This document shows positions 1 through 13,315 of a stretch of DNA of 64,000 nucleotides, piece after piece. Where the stretch lies: NCBI RefSeq assembly GCF_001649575.2, contig NC_051446.1, forward strand, positions 24,552,867-24,616,866. The letters run 5' to 3'. How positions within the stretch are numbered: the stretch's first letter is position 1; every line of letters starts with the position of its first letter. This DNA comes from Kryptolebias marmoratus. Its lineage: Eukaryota > Chordata > Actinopteri > Cyprinodontiformes > Rivulidae. The position numbers were made by a program, and so were the translations under genes. Below the pieces are notes generated by a model, which was not told the origin of the DNA, made no database searches, and saw nothing but the letters and a program-made list of their open reading frames with translations.

Positions 1-260
1 ATAGCAGCTGCAGATGTCATGTAGCTCAAAAAAAGAACAACAAAAGCAGCAAAAGGCTAGCTAAAAGCTGAAAGTAGCATAAGATGACAAAAATAGAGCC
101 AGATTTCACAGAGAACAATGTTTTTAAAGGAACTGAAGAGATCTGTAAATGCATTTAAATATTTTAAAAAGAAATAAAAGCTGAAAGTTATAGCACCATT
201 TCCTGGTGAACATTTTGATGAATGCATGGCTAAAATAGCACAATGTATGCCGAAGTAGCT
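1..260 (+). repeat. AGCTAAAA-module repeat, copy A
   Basis: It starts with GCTAGCTAAAAGCTGAAAG, then a block with ATAGAGCCAG, GGAACTGAAGAGATCTG, and at the end TTTTGATGAATGCATGGCTA. The same order of blocks occurs in the copies near 47265, 57000 and, inverted, 44230 and 49540. It runs off the left edge of the window. Confidence 0.6.
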
Positions 261-1182
261 AGACTGCAAAAATATTTACAGAAGAATAAAAAAACAATAA
301 AACAAGAATGTGAGATGTGACTCAGCTTCATTAGATCCAGATTTTCATGATCAACACCTCAAAAAGTTGAAAATGTTTTGCTTAAATTACTTTTCCAGTT
401 CCTCTGCGATCCCCTCCATGAATCAGAGGCATCGTAACGAGGTGTCCTTGATGCAGCCCAGCCCAAATGAACCATCTTTAGCTTCACCACTTAACTTCCC
501 GACAGCAGGAGAGTGAGGGCTGCTCCTGGCAGGAAGTGAGCGCAGAACCTGGTATCATTGGTGGCCCAGCTGACATGGCCGACGCTGCGCCGGGGGTTCA
601 GCAGCCATCACACACAACATCCTAATGCTGCTGATGAGAAAGAGCCCGCCTCGCAGGCTTAAACACCCCCAAGGTGTGGCCGCTCGGCGTCAGGTTAACC
701 TGAGCTGACAGATCGGCCGCCAAGCGTGCACGCCCTGACACGTGCACCAGCTCATAAACAGACACACATAGAAGATGCACAAATATACAAAACAATAAGC
801 ACAGCTACACAAAACTGCCCTAATGTACAAAAACACACTGACAGGCATAAATGTCTAACACACAATAATGTTGTTTCGAAACATTTTTATATAATTAAGA
901 CCTACAAAATGCTTTAAAAGTTTCCTGATATGCAGCAATGTTTATGTAAAAAGGCATAAGCATAAAAGAAAACATTTTTCTGCCTCACTGAATGGTAAAA
1001 TTGGACTTAAGGACTACAGAAATGACAGTTTCTGCAATAAAAGCAGTACGAACGAGTAAGTAACAAAAGATCTGAAGTTAAATAAATTAAACTGTAATTC
1101 TTGAAGGAATCACCCACTGCCTTGCATGCCAAAGTGTTAAACAAAAATCTTGTGTGATGTATTAGTGCTCAGACTATGTGTT
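261..1182. other. No gene recognised
   Basis: Non-coding by inspection. Short open frames here lack family features. A GC-richer patch lies at 500-720 without gene signals that I can name. Confidence 0.6.
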
Positions 1183-1345
1183 GTAAATGACTCTCAGCTA
1201 CTACCACGCCAAATTTGAGCTCAATATCTGTAAAATGAACAGAGTTATAAAACGTTTTGTGTTTGCAGTTGTTGTGGGAACCATTCTGAATCAACTCCAA
1301 AGGTTGTAGATGTGCTTCAAATGATTACTTCCTGAGTGTTTCAGT
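1183..1345 (+). repeat. Dispersed repeat R1 (CTCAGCTACTACCAC), copy
   Basis: GACTCTCAGCTACTACCAC, then AATTTGAGC, ATCTGTAAAATGAACAGAG and ACTTCCTGA, in the order of the fuller copy at 32885. Confidence 0.6.
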
Positions 1346-1559
1346 AAAATCTTTCCTTCAGTTTGTGGAATATTATGGTAACAGAGAAACACACGCAGGC
1401 ACTGGTCATTACATGATCGCCCACCTTTCATGCTGGCAGGACATACTACCTCGCTCTGTGGCACAAAGACCCATCAGGGTTGGCTTCAACCCTCCATGCT
1501 GCCTCGGTCCTTTCATTCAGACTCAGACAGAAGTTGTCGAAGTATTTTGTTTTTGAACA

Positions 1560-2036
1560 TGTCATAGTTTTGGTATTTTCAGTTTGTTGTTTTGATTATT
1601 GTCTTGTTTCAGTTTAGTTTTTCCTGTTCATGTTTGCTGTCACTATTCACTCCTCCCCAGTCACTCTTTTGTCCCTGATTATCTGCCACGCCCATCTCCA
1701 CCTGTAAGTCATTGTAATCACTCACCTGTGCCCACTTCCCATAATTATCCCCTGTGCATATAACCTGGTCATTTTCTCTCACACACCACTGGATCATTCC
1801 GTTTTGTCATGCTTGCTGTTGTTTGTTCATGTTGGATTCTTGTCTGGTCTCTGGTCCCTCTCTGTTTTTGCCTCGCCTTGTCCTGCCTTTGTTAACTGTC
1901 TGGATTTTTGTTAGAGTTAGTTTTGCTGCCACGTCAGCGTTTTGTTTTCTAGTTTTGTTATTTTAATAAATCAGTTTTTGTTTTGAAAGGATGAGTCTGC
2001 ATCTTGGGTTTGCCTCTGTCTCCATGCCTTATGACA
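1560..2036 (+). mobile_element. Solo-LTR-like repeat, copy 1
   Basis: The 477 bp element begins TGTCAT and ends ATGACA (TG...CA with inverted ends). It carries a TATA-like CATATAA near 1756 and AATAAA at 1965. Flanks are GAACA and GAACG, a 4 of 5 match. The central part is closely similar to the copies at 23382 and 55042, in the opposite orientation. No coding part. Known fish LTR families have this layout; I cannot name the family. Confidence 0.65.
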
Positions 2037-2869
2037 GAACGGCTTTCTTTTTAGAGCAGAATCTCTGAATCAGTTTCTTGCACATGGCATGAATTCCTGT
2101 TCGTACATCCCTGTCGTACCACACAGCAGATCAGGATTGTGTGTTTTGCTCATGGGCACATGCAGAAAGTGACGGCGTGAGGCGAAGGTGTAACATATCA
2201 AACATGGTGTCTCCTAAAGATTAAAATGTCACGTCTGATCTTGCACTCAGAGTCGTTAGCAGCATCCATGTTCCACTTTAAAAAAAAAAAACTGTGAAAT
2301 TAAAATTGTGGCGCCAACATCATTAGTGGCAGTTCCAGCGTGTTGGATGGCGAGCTTGTCATCTCAGCCAGTCACTTCCAGTGAACAGCTTCATTTTTTT
2401 ACTGCAGTTAGGTGTGTTGTCACTTGTCTCAAGAAACTGTCAGGATCAACAGATCGGAAAGATCTGACGAGAAGGAGCTGTGAAGTTCACTGCATGGTTT
2501 GTGGGTTAAACAGCCTCTATGAAAAACCAACTCCACACTACTTGATAAGCAACACAAAGGTCAAGTTTTGAAGGTTTTGCAAGTCCTTCCAAAGGTAATG
2601 TCAGTGGCATTAATGTAATTATCTTTCCATGACATGGATTTGGATGAGTGGAGATCAGCTGCTGCTGCATGATGTCGAATCATGAGGAACTTCTCTCCAT
2701 CGTCGCCCTGATGGAAGCCAACACTGAAGCACATAACTGAAACATAACCAAAGAGCTGGGTGGTTGAAGAGGGTTCACAGAGGGGTAGCTTCACTTAGAA
2801 CAACATATTGATTTTTTATTATCACCAGCTGCTGAAGAAGAGAGGCGACAATGTTTCCCCCATGTTTGT

Positions 2870-3015
2870 TTATCTGTTTGTTAGCAAAATATCTCACGAA
2901 CCAGTGGATGGTTCATGTTGTACATCTACAACTTTGTCTCATTCAACATGGCCGCCACAGCTACAGATACTGAGCTAAAATCTGGTGAGGTAGTAGCTGG
3001 GCATCATCCCCAACA
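2870..3015 (-). repeat. R1 repeat, copy
   Basis: On the plus strand: TTAGCAAAATATCTCACGAA, CAACATGGCCGCCACAGCTA and TAAAATCTGGTGAGGTAGTA; the reverse of the 32885 copy. Confidence 0.6.
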
Positions 3016-6000
3016 CAAACTTATGCATCAATTGTTTTTTTGTTTTTTCTCTCTAGGTTTGAGAAAACTTCAGGACATTTTGAAGAAATAATAATAAATA
3101 AAACATGGAAGTGAAATTAAAGGCTTCTGCAGATGTAAAGTTTCTGTTGCTACAATATTATTCTGACAAGATGGAGTTAAGCTTTAGGAAGGCTCAGCTA
3201 CACACTTAAGCCACTTTTTTGAGTTTATTGTTTGCTTTGAAAATTAAACTATAATGCGAATTTACTTCCTTGCTGGATAGCTTTGCAACATAAATTCAGA
3301 GGAGACTGAGGTGGGCTGCAGGATGGTGGATGTGGGGTGAAAGGAAACACCGTGGTGTTGATCTCCTGGAATGCAGCATGCCAGAGGGCTGGCTCGACTG
3401 GCACCAAACCAAATGCTTTCACCCCCCATCATCCCTGCAAACTCCAGCCCCACTCCCACTTTTTACTCTCCCCTCTCTTTCTCTTCCACAACCCGTGAAA
3501 CAAGAGAGCCTCCATCTCCACTTCCTCGAACGGGATCAGCGCTCACTCTGCCCAGGCCTCCTGACAGACGGCATTCCTTCCCCCCGCTGCTGCTGCTGTT
3601 GCTGGCCGGCTGTTGCAGCAGGCATCTAGAATAGATCTCTGACGTTCTCCTGGTTACTAGAATATGCCAATGTCCTGAGAATCAAAGGAACACGCAAGCT
3701 CAGACACACAATTTCATTTATAACAGCAAAGACAGAAATACACCTCTACGACGCCGTCATGAAACAGAGCTATGAGTGCTCAAACTCTTCTGACAGCATC
3801 GGATAAAATGGGCGAGCCTTGGAAAAGTCATGTCAGGCAAACGAACTGAACGCTGAGGGCCGGGAGGGGCCGTGACCTAAATAGTGACCTGACATTGACC
3901 CCATATCCTAATTGCACGTATCAATACTATCAATACAAATAACAGCACTGTAAAACATGAGCTTCTATAGCTGAAGTCATTCAAAGCAGAGAAGGGGATT
4001 TCTTTAATGCCTGATGACAGAATCTTTATTCGGGTTATTTCATCTCTTTGTTTTTCTCTCTAAATATTGTTTAAACTGATTTGCATGCAGTCCAGTTTTT
4101 TTAAAGAGTAAATCCCATTTTTTAGGGGGTCTCCATTAATTTAAAGCTACAAATAGTGGTTAAAATGTTCCCGTGGAAAATGGGACACCTTTTCAAGAAA
4201 CGTATACAGCTTCCTGACATGAGCATAAAGTGTTTTTTGTTTGTTTCTTCAGCTGGTTAAGGATGATTGACCAAGATAAAATCATACAGAGTAACATTAA
4301 ACAAGACAATATAACAGTCATTGTGATAATAAAATAATGCTTGCTTTTAATGCTTTAATGCTTGTTAAGAAACATCAATCATGATACCAATTGAAAAACA
4401 CTGAAATAATGTCAAACTAGACATTGCAACGGTTCTTGAACTGTGACAAAAATATTTATATATCCCTTCCTGAGAAAATATTTAAACTTTATATTTTATA
4501 TTTGCTGGAGTAACACTCATACACTCCATCTGAATTAAAACATCTGTGTTTTTAGGGTCAGATAGTCCACCACGACAGTTTTGCATGACTTTTATTCCAC
4601 AAAATTATAACGACACTCCAGCTGAACCAGAGCTGCTACAGCTAGCTGCTGCTGCTCTTCAGGAGAAGTTGCAGGCATCACTCTCAGGCAGATGACGCAT
4701 GTGCAGAACAGCCACGAGTTTAAAGAGTTTAACTTCAGCAAAAAAACTGTTCATTTTGTTTGAAACAAGAAGTTTTATTAAATTAAATTTGCAACATTTT
4801 CCTAAAAACAGAAACATTTGGTTTTATCTTCATGAGTTAAACCATATTTATCACGATTCTTGCTTGTAAGCTAATTTGTTATTTTTTGGGGCAACTATCT
4901 TTTGCGGTAAAATGTTTTATTTTAGAACACCTTAGTACTGTTTTTGGTAATATGTTAATGTTTTGGGTTTTTTTTTACTGATTATACTGACTCAAATTAT
5001 TCTCTTGTATTTTAAACGTTAATTTATTATTGTTTAATAAAACAACTTGAAACTGTCACAGCTGCACCATATTTTTGACATTTTTGTATTTTAATTCATC
5101 CCTAATAGGTCATCGGAAATGTAGCCAGATAATAAATATATATAACATAAAATGGTAAAGAGTTGACTTTAATAAAAGTTTGCATGCTGGTGTGTGAACA
5201 GGACTCTCTCCAGTTTGTGACCCAGAAAGGACCTGAGACCGGTCAGCTTCAGAGTTATTAAAGCTATAAGTGCTTTAAATAACTACATTTCTCCATGTAG
5301 ATAACTGCAAATTAAATTTTGGAGTTGTTTCCGCCTTGGCTCCATTCAGATTGGCTCAATCTGGTCAGGATTAAATTGTGTTTCTTCAAACTGAGGTCCA
5401 CAAAACCAGAGAAGAAGATCTGAACTATCGCTTTAAATGAGCGAGGGGTCTGGTGGTGGGTTGTCAGTATTGCTGGCGTCCGTCTCCATGATTCATGTTG
5501 ACTGGAGCCCTGCGTTCGTCAGGGGAGGTGTCTGCAGTAAAAGTGCCACAGCCCTCCAGATTGACACTCATTAACGAGGGGCTGCGAGGCAGAGGGTGCC
5601 TGCAGGGCGGGGGGGGGACGAGAGGGCAGGGAGGAGGGCGAGAGGCCACATCCCACTAAAAATAAATGATTTCTAATGATTGATACAGATAGCAGTGGAC
5701 TGGTTGGGCCAGATGAATCAGAGGCAGCAGCAGGCAAGACCTCTGGTTGGCAAGCTGTTGTCAGATGAAACGCCGCTTAAAGCCACCGTGTTCAGCTAAA
5801 ACACGCACGCACACAACCTCCTTCACTTGTTGTGTTTGACCACCCCTAGCAGTGCCCCTCTGCCTCCTGCCACTCAGGTCATATACTCACAAATACATAC
5901 AAAATGCCAGCGCTCGCCCAGGAGCAGATAAAACTCCACCGTCCACCCAGAAACACAGCTCAGTCTTGGCCACTTGTGCTTCAAACCCAGCTGCTTGTCC

Positions 6001-7465
6001 CCCAGAACACTGCGTCCATCTTTGTCCGACGAATCCTCAGCTCGGGTCATTCATCGTACGTGTCTCTAACTGCCAATCATTCAATCAATGGCGGCTTCAT
6101 TACAGTGATTGTAAGATCAGAGCCGCCAGCATCAAGAAGCAAGAAGGCAGGTTTATTTTAAAAACACCGCTCAGATCGGATTTCCTTCAAAACTAATTTT
6201 CTGCCACATCTTTTCCGGCAGTCTGAGATGGGGAGCAAAAAGTGTCAGAAGGTTTTAGTCGAACTTACAAGCAAGACGGCTGAAAAAGCCGTCTTGCTTA
6301 CTGCACTCATTAAAGCGGTAATCTCAGGGCTTTGTGTTCCTCTTGTTTGCCTCAATTACTGTATGTGTGTATAAAGAAACATCCTTCTGTTTTAATGTAA
6401 ACAACATAAAGACTGAAGGATATGGATTTTGAGTTAAAAAACTGCCAAACAGACACTATGATCACATGAACCGTTATGAAATGTTTTAAGGTTGGAGCTG
6501 TTTTATTTGGGACTGGTCTCAGACTAGCAAAGAACTTATTTTGGCCAGAATTAAACTATTTGTGGTCATTTGAAGGAGTTCTGTGCAACAAGTGAGATAT
6601 TAAAATGTCCATAACCTTTCCACAGAACTCCATGTATAAAGATCTGACCTATTCCTTTAGGTTCTCACCTTTGTTGATTTAGACCACAGTCTGTTGGAGC
6701 CACCTTCAAACTACCTGAAAGTTAATAAAAAAATGGCAGCAAAAGAAACAAAATGTTTTTTTTCTCCCATCATTTTGAAGCATTATGTTCCCACTGGTGT
6801 TGCCTCACTACAGAAACCAATCAGGTGTCAGGTAGAGATAGGAAGCTGGAAGATGAGCTAAAGCTTGCAGAGGTGCAAAACTGGGTTAATATGAATGGAA
6901 GAATAATTAAAATGTTTTAGGATGAGTTTGGTGTTAGTGAGGGAAAAAGGTCCTGCCTGAATTAACCAAGAGAAACAACAAGTTTTCCTCTGGTGCAGCT
7001 TCTACAGGTTGCAGAAGGATAAAGTGTCACAGTGGGATCATAAAATCAGGTCAGACACTGAGATCCACAGAAACCATGTTGGGTTTTTCTGCACTCCCTG
7101 ATCCTGAATGATGCCCTGTCAATTATTAAACAAACACACTGCGCCTTTGTCCAGAAAGGTGACCCACGGAAATCCTGACAGCACCTGACGGCTCGTTTAG
7201 GAGGATTTAGGGCCTCATAATTGGGCATTTGAAGGGGACAACAGAGGCAGCTGATGTCCAGCTGACTCTCTGGATAAACGGAAAGAAGTTTTCCACTGAA
7301 GGAGGACATACAGGACCGCTGCATGTCCTACAGAGCATCATTATTTATTTAAGCATCATGACATTAGCGCACACTCGTACTCCACTACTGTTATCTATTA
7401 CAAATAATAATCGAAAGGCAAAAAGTGAGCAATGATGTTTTTGGACATGTCTGTGTGCATCAGGC
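3016..7465. other. No gene recognised
   Basis: AT-rich DNA without recognisable exons. The longest open frames (around 5852-6196) show no domain. Only the hairpin at 6269 stands out. Confidence 0.6.
6269..6299. other. Perfect 12 bp stem hairpin
   Basis: AAGCAAGACGGC, loop TGAAAAA, then GCCGTCTTGCTT, an exact inverted repeat in otherwise unremarkable AT-rich DNA. No gene or recognisable element is next to it. Confidence 0.8.
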
Positions 7466-7836
7466 TTGTAGAGTTGGTCAGAACCCAGAATCCAGGCAGA
7501 CAAAGTGATCAGAAACTTAAATTACTTTTATAAAAAAAAAAGCTCATGTAGTGGCAAAAAGAAGAGACTAACAGGAAGAGAACAACCCAAACCCAAACCC
7601 AAACCCACAGCACGCAGCTGCTAACGCAAAACTGAAGAACAAAGAGGAAGAACAGAATATAAAGGAACAACTAATGAACTAGAATGACAATCACCTGGTG
7701 AGGGAACAACTAGGGACAGGTGAGAGTGGGCGGGGCAAGAAAGAACTGAACATTTGAAGACCCAGAAACACCAAACAGGGAACGCTGCAAAAAAGTCAAA
7801 GAATGAAAACATAAATACAGATTCAGACAGCTCTAA
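7466..7836 (-). mobile_element. Degraded LTR-like repeat
   Basis: It resembles the left part of copy 2 (GAACCCAGAATCCAGGCAGAC) and shares A-rich blocks and a CACCTG / GGGCGGGGC block. The ends have decayed (CAGACA at the right), so the limits are approximate. An internal AACCCA tandem (7585-7607) is telomere-like but short. Confidence 0.4.
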
Positions 7837-7985
7837 TTCTCTGGACAGATTTTAATGACAGCTAGTCAACACTGACCAACATAAAAATGGCTGCAGCCCA
7901 GTCCGTTTTAGTGATATCGAGCTAATGTTTGGTGTGGTAGTAGCTGAGAGTCATTCACAACATGAGCATGACATCTCACAATCAC
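7835..7985 (-). repeat. R1 repeat, copy
   Basis: TGGTGTGGTAGTAGCTGAGA and ATGGCTGCAGCCCAG; lacks the end block with the TTTTGCTAACAGAC sequence. Confidence 0.6.
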
Positions 7986-9177
7986 ACATTCTTCAGGTTT
8001 GACCAAAAAGCTACAACATAAAAAGATCCGCATTGATTCAAGGAATCAAGGACTTTAACAGATTATTTTAGATTTTTGTGGTAATCACTTTCTCAAACTA
8101 AGAAGCTTATCACGTGAATAACGGCTGAAGGGAGGTCTAAACACTTCTAATGAAAAGCCAGTCAGGTTGTGTTTTGTCGTGTCCCTCTGTTTATTACTCA
8201 CTTCTCAAAATAACCGCGTCACAAATTAACCACAACAAGCCCACCTCCTCATGGTGGGGAGCTGAGTCAGTCGCAGAATATTTGCATAGAGAAAATTATT
8301 GTAAATCATATTTGTCCAACGTGTTTCCACCACACTAATTTTTTCCATTTTTGCACTATTAAGGGCGCAGTTCTGTGATTCCAACCAGTTTTAATAATGC
8401 ACAAAATCAAGACGTGCATGAAAAGATGCAGAACAGAATAATTCACGTTGACTGCTCTTAACTAATATTCAACGATATGTAGCTGCAACGCAGCCTCTGC
8501 AAAGACAAAATAACAAAAGAGACATTAACAGTGTCCCAAAAAAGAAAACAGAGACGGGGGAAATACGGGAGTGAGGCAATAAGATGTGAGTAAATATAGA
8601 AGATAAAGTTCAGCTCAAACATGTGACTACCTGAAAAAACAAACAAGGACCAATGATGCATGAAAAGTATTTACTACCATGACACATACTCGCTGCAAAT
8701 TAATACTTTTAGTTTAAAAATGCATGTAGATTAGAAAACTACTATTCTTATTAGCAGTTTAATAGTTTTCCTGTTGTCTGGTTTATGGGCTCATTAGGAA
8801 GTGAGCAGATAAAGGTTCTGTGTGCAAAGTTCTGGAGAAAACTGCAGACATTGGTGTTGGTTTTGATATCCTCTAAGCTCCTCAATTTAAAAACACGCTG
8901 TATGATTTGGGCACAAGGTCTGATAAATACCATCTTGAATCAAATTCACTTCAAACGTTTAATCTTTTGTAAACGTACATCCAACGACAATCATGTATTC
9001 TAAATGAATCATGTATAATCTAAATGAAATATAGAATAATCTAAAAACCAGACATATCTAAGCATGAGCTGAGACAGTCTAAATAGTAGCTAAACTAAAC
9101 AACAATTAGGAATCTAACAATCTAACAATATCTAAAGTATGAGCTAAGATAAACTAAACTAGACTAGACTAGACTAT

Positions 9178-9220
9178 CCAGTGGTTCATGACATATTTTG
9201 CTAACAGACAGCTTTCATGA
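9178..9220 (+). repeat. R1 repeat, tail only
   Basis: CAGTGGTTCATGACATATTT and TTGCTAACAGACAG, the 3' block of R1, standing alone. Confidence 0.5.
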
Positions 9221-9879
9221 TGGCAGGCGATAATGAAAGGTGTGACTGTAAATAACCTCTCCGTGTTCTTAGGGGTTAGTAAAAGTTGAAATGTCAAGCA
9301 CAGAGCGCCAACCGTCCCAGTATTCTTTCCCCCCCTCCGCCCAAACAAGCACTCGGTGAAAGTGGTAAGTGTCTGAGAAGTCACACCACGACATGTGCCA
9401 AAGGAGATGTTCCTGTTCTCCGCCGGGGATTCCTCGTCACATCCAGGGTTTTTGTAAAAAAAAATTCCTCAAAAGGTCAGATAAGAAAATAAATCTCCTC
9501 TCGTCTCTGAATCACAAACCATCCGGCTGCTTCTTCGTCCCATGGTGTCCCACATCTGTTTCCAAATTTACACATAAAGTAAGTTAAAAATTAAAAAAAC
9601 AAAACACAAAGAGGGGAAGTATGATAAGATAACATGATGCCATATTCAAAACAGTTTTAGTATCACTACTTAAATCAATATTTAACATTTGGTGGGGGAA
9701 AAAATCAAGATATTCAGATAGCAAATAATTTTTTTATTGTTTGCAGAAAAGCAGTTTCATTTGCATGTGAAGAGTTAAATATTGAAATAATCATTTTTCA
9801 CCAAGCCCACTGAGAAATGCTGGTTTTTTATAGGTTTAGGTGAACATTTACTGCACGTTTGGTGATATATGTGTGTTTA

Positions 9880-10010
9880 TGCTTGTTTGTTTTAATTGTG
9901 TGATTTTTTAGATTGTTAATTAAAGCCTGAAGATGAATTTCCATTTTATGTCAGTGAAATGGACCAAAAAGTTTTTATTTTATTCTATTCTATTCTTCTT
10001 TTATTTGTCA
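9880..10010 (+). repeat. Possible LINE 3' tail
   Basis: GATGAATTTCCATTTTATG followed by TTTTATTTTATTCTATTCTA has the form of a fish LINE 3' end with a TTCTA tail. No coding part lies upstream. Weak call. Confidence 0.3.
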
Positions 10011-10232
10011 CCTTAAAAATATTGTTGGTTTTTTCTCCTTACCGGTGTCCAGTGCATGACCCAGGTAAAAATTTAAAGGAATTTAAATTTTAAATCAGGG
10101 ACGACCTTTTAGACTGAGTCATTAACAGCTGACACCAGAAATGTTAGATATATTTAAAACAAACCTGCTGGTTAATGCACAGCCTAGACTTCATCATATT
10201 CAGTTACTTTTACCTGTCAGAATGTCAGAATT

Positions 10233-10523
10233 TGTCATGTTTTTGTTTCAGTGTCTTCTTGTTGAGTTTAGATTTTTGTCTCATTCTCCTGATTTTCTCA
10301 GCTGGACTTGTTTTAGCTCCTCATCTCACCACCTGCTCTGAATCACCAATCAGCTCACCTGTTTGCTCTCCCCAATCACCTTCCCAGAGTATAAATACTG
10401 CTCCGTTTAAACCACTTGGTTCTGGTTTAAAACCCGTGTGTTTATATACTTTATTTTATTTTAGTTCATTCCTGTGTTTCGTACCCTGCATTTAAGACTT
10501 TTTATAAGCTCTCACTCATGACA
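10233..10523 (+). mobile_element. LTR-like repeat of a second subfamily
   Basis: The 291 bp segment begins TGTCATG and ends CATGACA, with TATAAAT at 10390. The interior does not closely match the other three copies but has the same style (pyrimidine-rich, TCACCTG blocks). No clear target-site duplication. Confidence 0.5.
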
Positions 10524-11938
10524 TTTGAAGTTATCAGTTCATGAATTTAATTTTTCTATCAAGCATCAAGAAATCTCACATTCAGAATCTTTAAAGTTCA
10601 GCAAAACACTTCTTTATCAAAAGGCTTCACCATTTGAAAGACGCCATAACACGAGAGTAATAGTTCCAAGTTTTCAAAACCAAAATTAAATGCAGGAATA
10701 TAAACTTCTCAGATCTGCAACTGCTGGGGATAAATTACAACAGGGATTCATGAGGGACTTTCCAAAATGTCTCAATGTTTGCAAGGGTCCTTAATTCGGT
10801 TGCATGAATTTTAAACATGTTTTCAAAAATGTGCGAAGATTAATTTTCTCTAAAACTAGTCAGTGTTGCTGAAGGCAACTGAAACCCGTCTCAGTTTAGT
10901 TTCCATGAGTCAGAAAGTGACACAACTTTGGGATGGTTTAGCAACCTATGAAACAAAATTGTGACTGTTTGGAGAAAAAGAAGAGAATAAACTTTGACCA
11001 AACTGGGACATAATTAAAACACTTTATGAATAAATTTGCACATCATTTGCAAGAACAGTTGCTCATTTCAGCATTGGTAACATATTCAACACAAACTCTG
11101 ACAATTGATTGTAATGTTGACTTTTAAAAATCACAGATTAATGTTTTTTATTTGGGTTTGTTTTGAGACCTTAGTGGGTCTAGTGATGTCTGAGGATGTC
11201 TACCAGCACAGAAACCCAGCCAGCATTGATTACCAGTTCATTATAGGCCAGGGAAGTGACAGCTTGTTTGTTTCTGGGTTGCTGTGGAATACATTTGCAC
11301 ATCACCGAGAGTTCATGAGCCATCAGGTGTGAGTTCCTGGATCTGTGTTTCAAGCTCTCCGTTCACTCATTCCTCACTTAATTCCACCACCCTCTGTTTT
11401 CACAGCCTCTGTGGGCGGTGCCACCTGAAGCCCTCTTTCACACCCCCCGTCCGGAGATTTGAATAAACATATGTTGCGTTAATTACGTGGCTGAGCCGTG
11501 GCGCCTCAGACAGAAAGATCTGAGCTCCAGCCAAGTTGATCAAATGGCGAATAGTTGCACGGTGATTGTGAGGGATGTCCTCAAACCTGCTTCCCACAGC
11601 TCTCTAAGAGATGCCAAACGTCAATCTATTACCACATTTTTCCTTTTCATTACAATTTGAATATATTTCTGAATCAAATTGAGCCAAATCATAGTGCACC
11701 TTCTATAAGATACATAGATGAATGAATGGATGGAATATACTCCTAATAAATGCTCACTGGATACAGATACAGCTAATATAAAGGGGAACAAGTGTTATGG
11801 CACTGGCTGCATTGTGATAATTACTTCTGATTTCTGTTATTTTAGTGATGAAGAGTGCCTTTTTTTTAAATGCAGAAAACTCCACGTATCTTTAGGCCAG
11901 TTTTACATTGCTGGGATGAATTCATACTTCCTCTAAAT

Positions 11939-12234
11939 CAGTGGTTCCCAAACTTTTCAGCTTCCCACCCATAAAATAATAGTGACAAAAGCGTATGACC
12001 CCATCTGTTATCTGTTTAAATACCCAAAAATGATAATGAACCAAACATTCATTATGCTATTTTGTTTAATCAATTTATGACTTGCATTTCTATTCTCTGT
12101 AACAGCTATCGTGCACATATATCATAAAAACTAGGTTTTTAATTGTAAGAAGAAATCTGGAGATTATCAGAGGACCCCTACTTGGTGTTGGGTGACCCAC
12201 ACTGGGGTCCCGACCCCAACTTTGGTAATCATTG
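11939..12234. mobile_element. hAT-like MITE with 8 bp duplication
   Basis: A 296 bp element starting CAGTGGTTCCCAAAC and ending TTTGGTAATCATTG. It is flanked by perfect 8 bp direct repeats CTCTAAAT (11931-11938 and 12235-12242), the size made by hAT transposases. It is non-coding. Related to the copy at 39622. Confidence 0.8.
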
Positions 12235-12969
12235 CTCTAAATGGTGGTACTATTGCAATATTTTGGCATCAAACTGTTCATAGGAGCGCTGAGGAGGGGT
12301 TGAATGTTAACTGGGAATGCATTTTATCCTGGACGAGCCCCCAATTTTAGGGGACAAGCCCCAACAGGAAGCAATAACAAAACTTAATTTGTTTTAAGGA
12401 AGTGCACAATAAACTCATTCATCACACCTAAATCCCTAACTATAGATGGCGGACGTAACCCAACTGCAACAAAAAGGCTGTTCAAACCTTTTTCATCCAT
12501 TTTCTTCCTCTCATTCATGGTCCGGTCCCAGAGATTACTGGTCTGAGGGACACCCGCACCGTTCTCTCCCTGCAGCACTTTCCAGGTCCACCTGGAGATC
12601 TCAAGGTCTTTCCAGGCCAGAGACAATAAAAAATCTTCTCACGAAGAGTTCCACTTTGTCTTCAGTTCACAAAAATGATTTGGTTCTTATTGTTTGAATT
12701 TGCCATCTGCACCTTTTTTCTTCTTCTTTTGTTTACAGTTTGTAGCCAACCTGTTAGCTTTATGCTTCAGGCCTTGTTTCCTGTTTCTGGTGGGGTTTTT
12801 GTGGCAGCGTTGCAGCCCCACATACAGGCCTGGCATAGTTATTGCAGCATTTTGGGTCATTTTTTTGCTCTTCAGTGTGGATGAAAACTCTTCTGGAAAC
12901 AGTGCTACATTATTCAAAAATACAGATAAAAAACTTTTGGCAAAAAAAACAGTGTTTCTATGTGAACGA

Positions 12970-13315
12970 GGCTTAAGGCTTCCCCCAGCCACCCTATGGA
13001 GAAAGCATATTTCAGCCTCCTGTATCTGGGATCCTGTTCTTTCTATCCTGATCCATCGCTCATGACCACAGGTGAGGAATGGAACCAGTAACTCAAGAGC
13101 TTCACCTTTCGGCTCTGCTCTTCTTTCCCACGACAGACTGGAGGAAAAGTCCTGATCCGTCTGTGCAGCGTTGCTCCGTCCTGCCGAGACATGTGAACAA
13201 GACTCCCAGATACTTGAACTCCTTCACTTGAGGCAAAGACTCACCTTTGACCCAGAAGGGGGCATTTTACCTTTTTCCCATTGAGAATCAAGGCCTCAGA
13301 CTTAAAGGAGCAAAA
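12970..13315 (-). mobile_element. Decayed LINE fragment, same family as at 58672
   Basis: On the minus strand, broken frames read SEALILNGKKVKCPL, later RTGSQIQEAEICFLHRV and GGSLKP. These match the fish LINE whose 3' end stands at 58672 ([17 protein letters not shown]). Stops and frameshifts are many; neither the 5' part nor the tail is present. Confidence 0.65.

Noticed and set aside
7585..7607. AACCCA tandem as an interstitial telomere
   Set aside because: The vertebrate telomere word is CCCTAA; this is another hexamer, four units only, in a decayed repeat.
12694..13065. 123-codon open frame on the plus strand
   Set aside because: No domain, biased by T-rich DNA, and its right part overlaps a LINE relic on the other strand.
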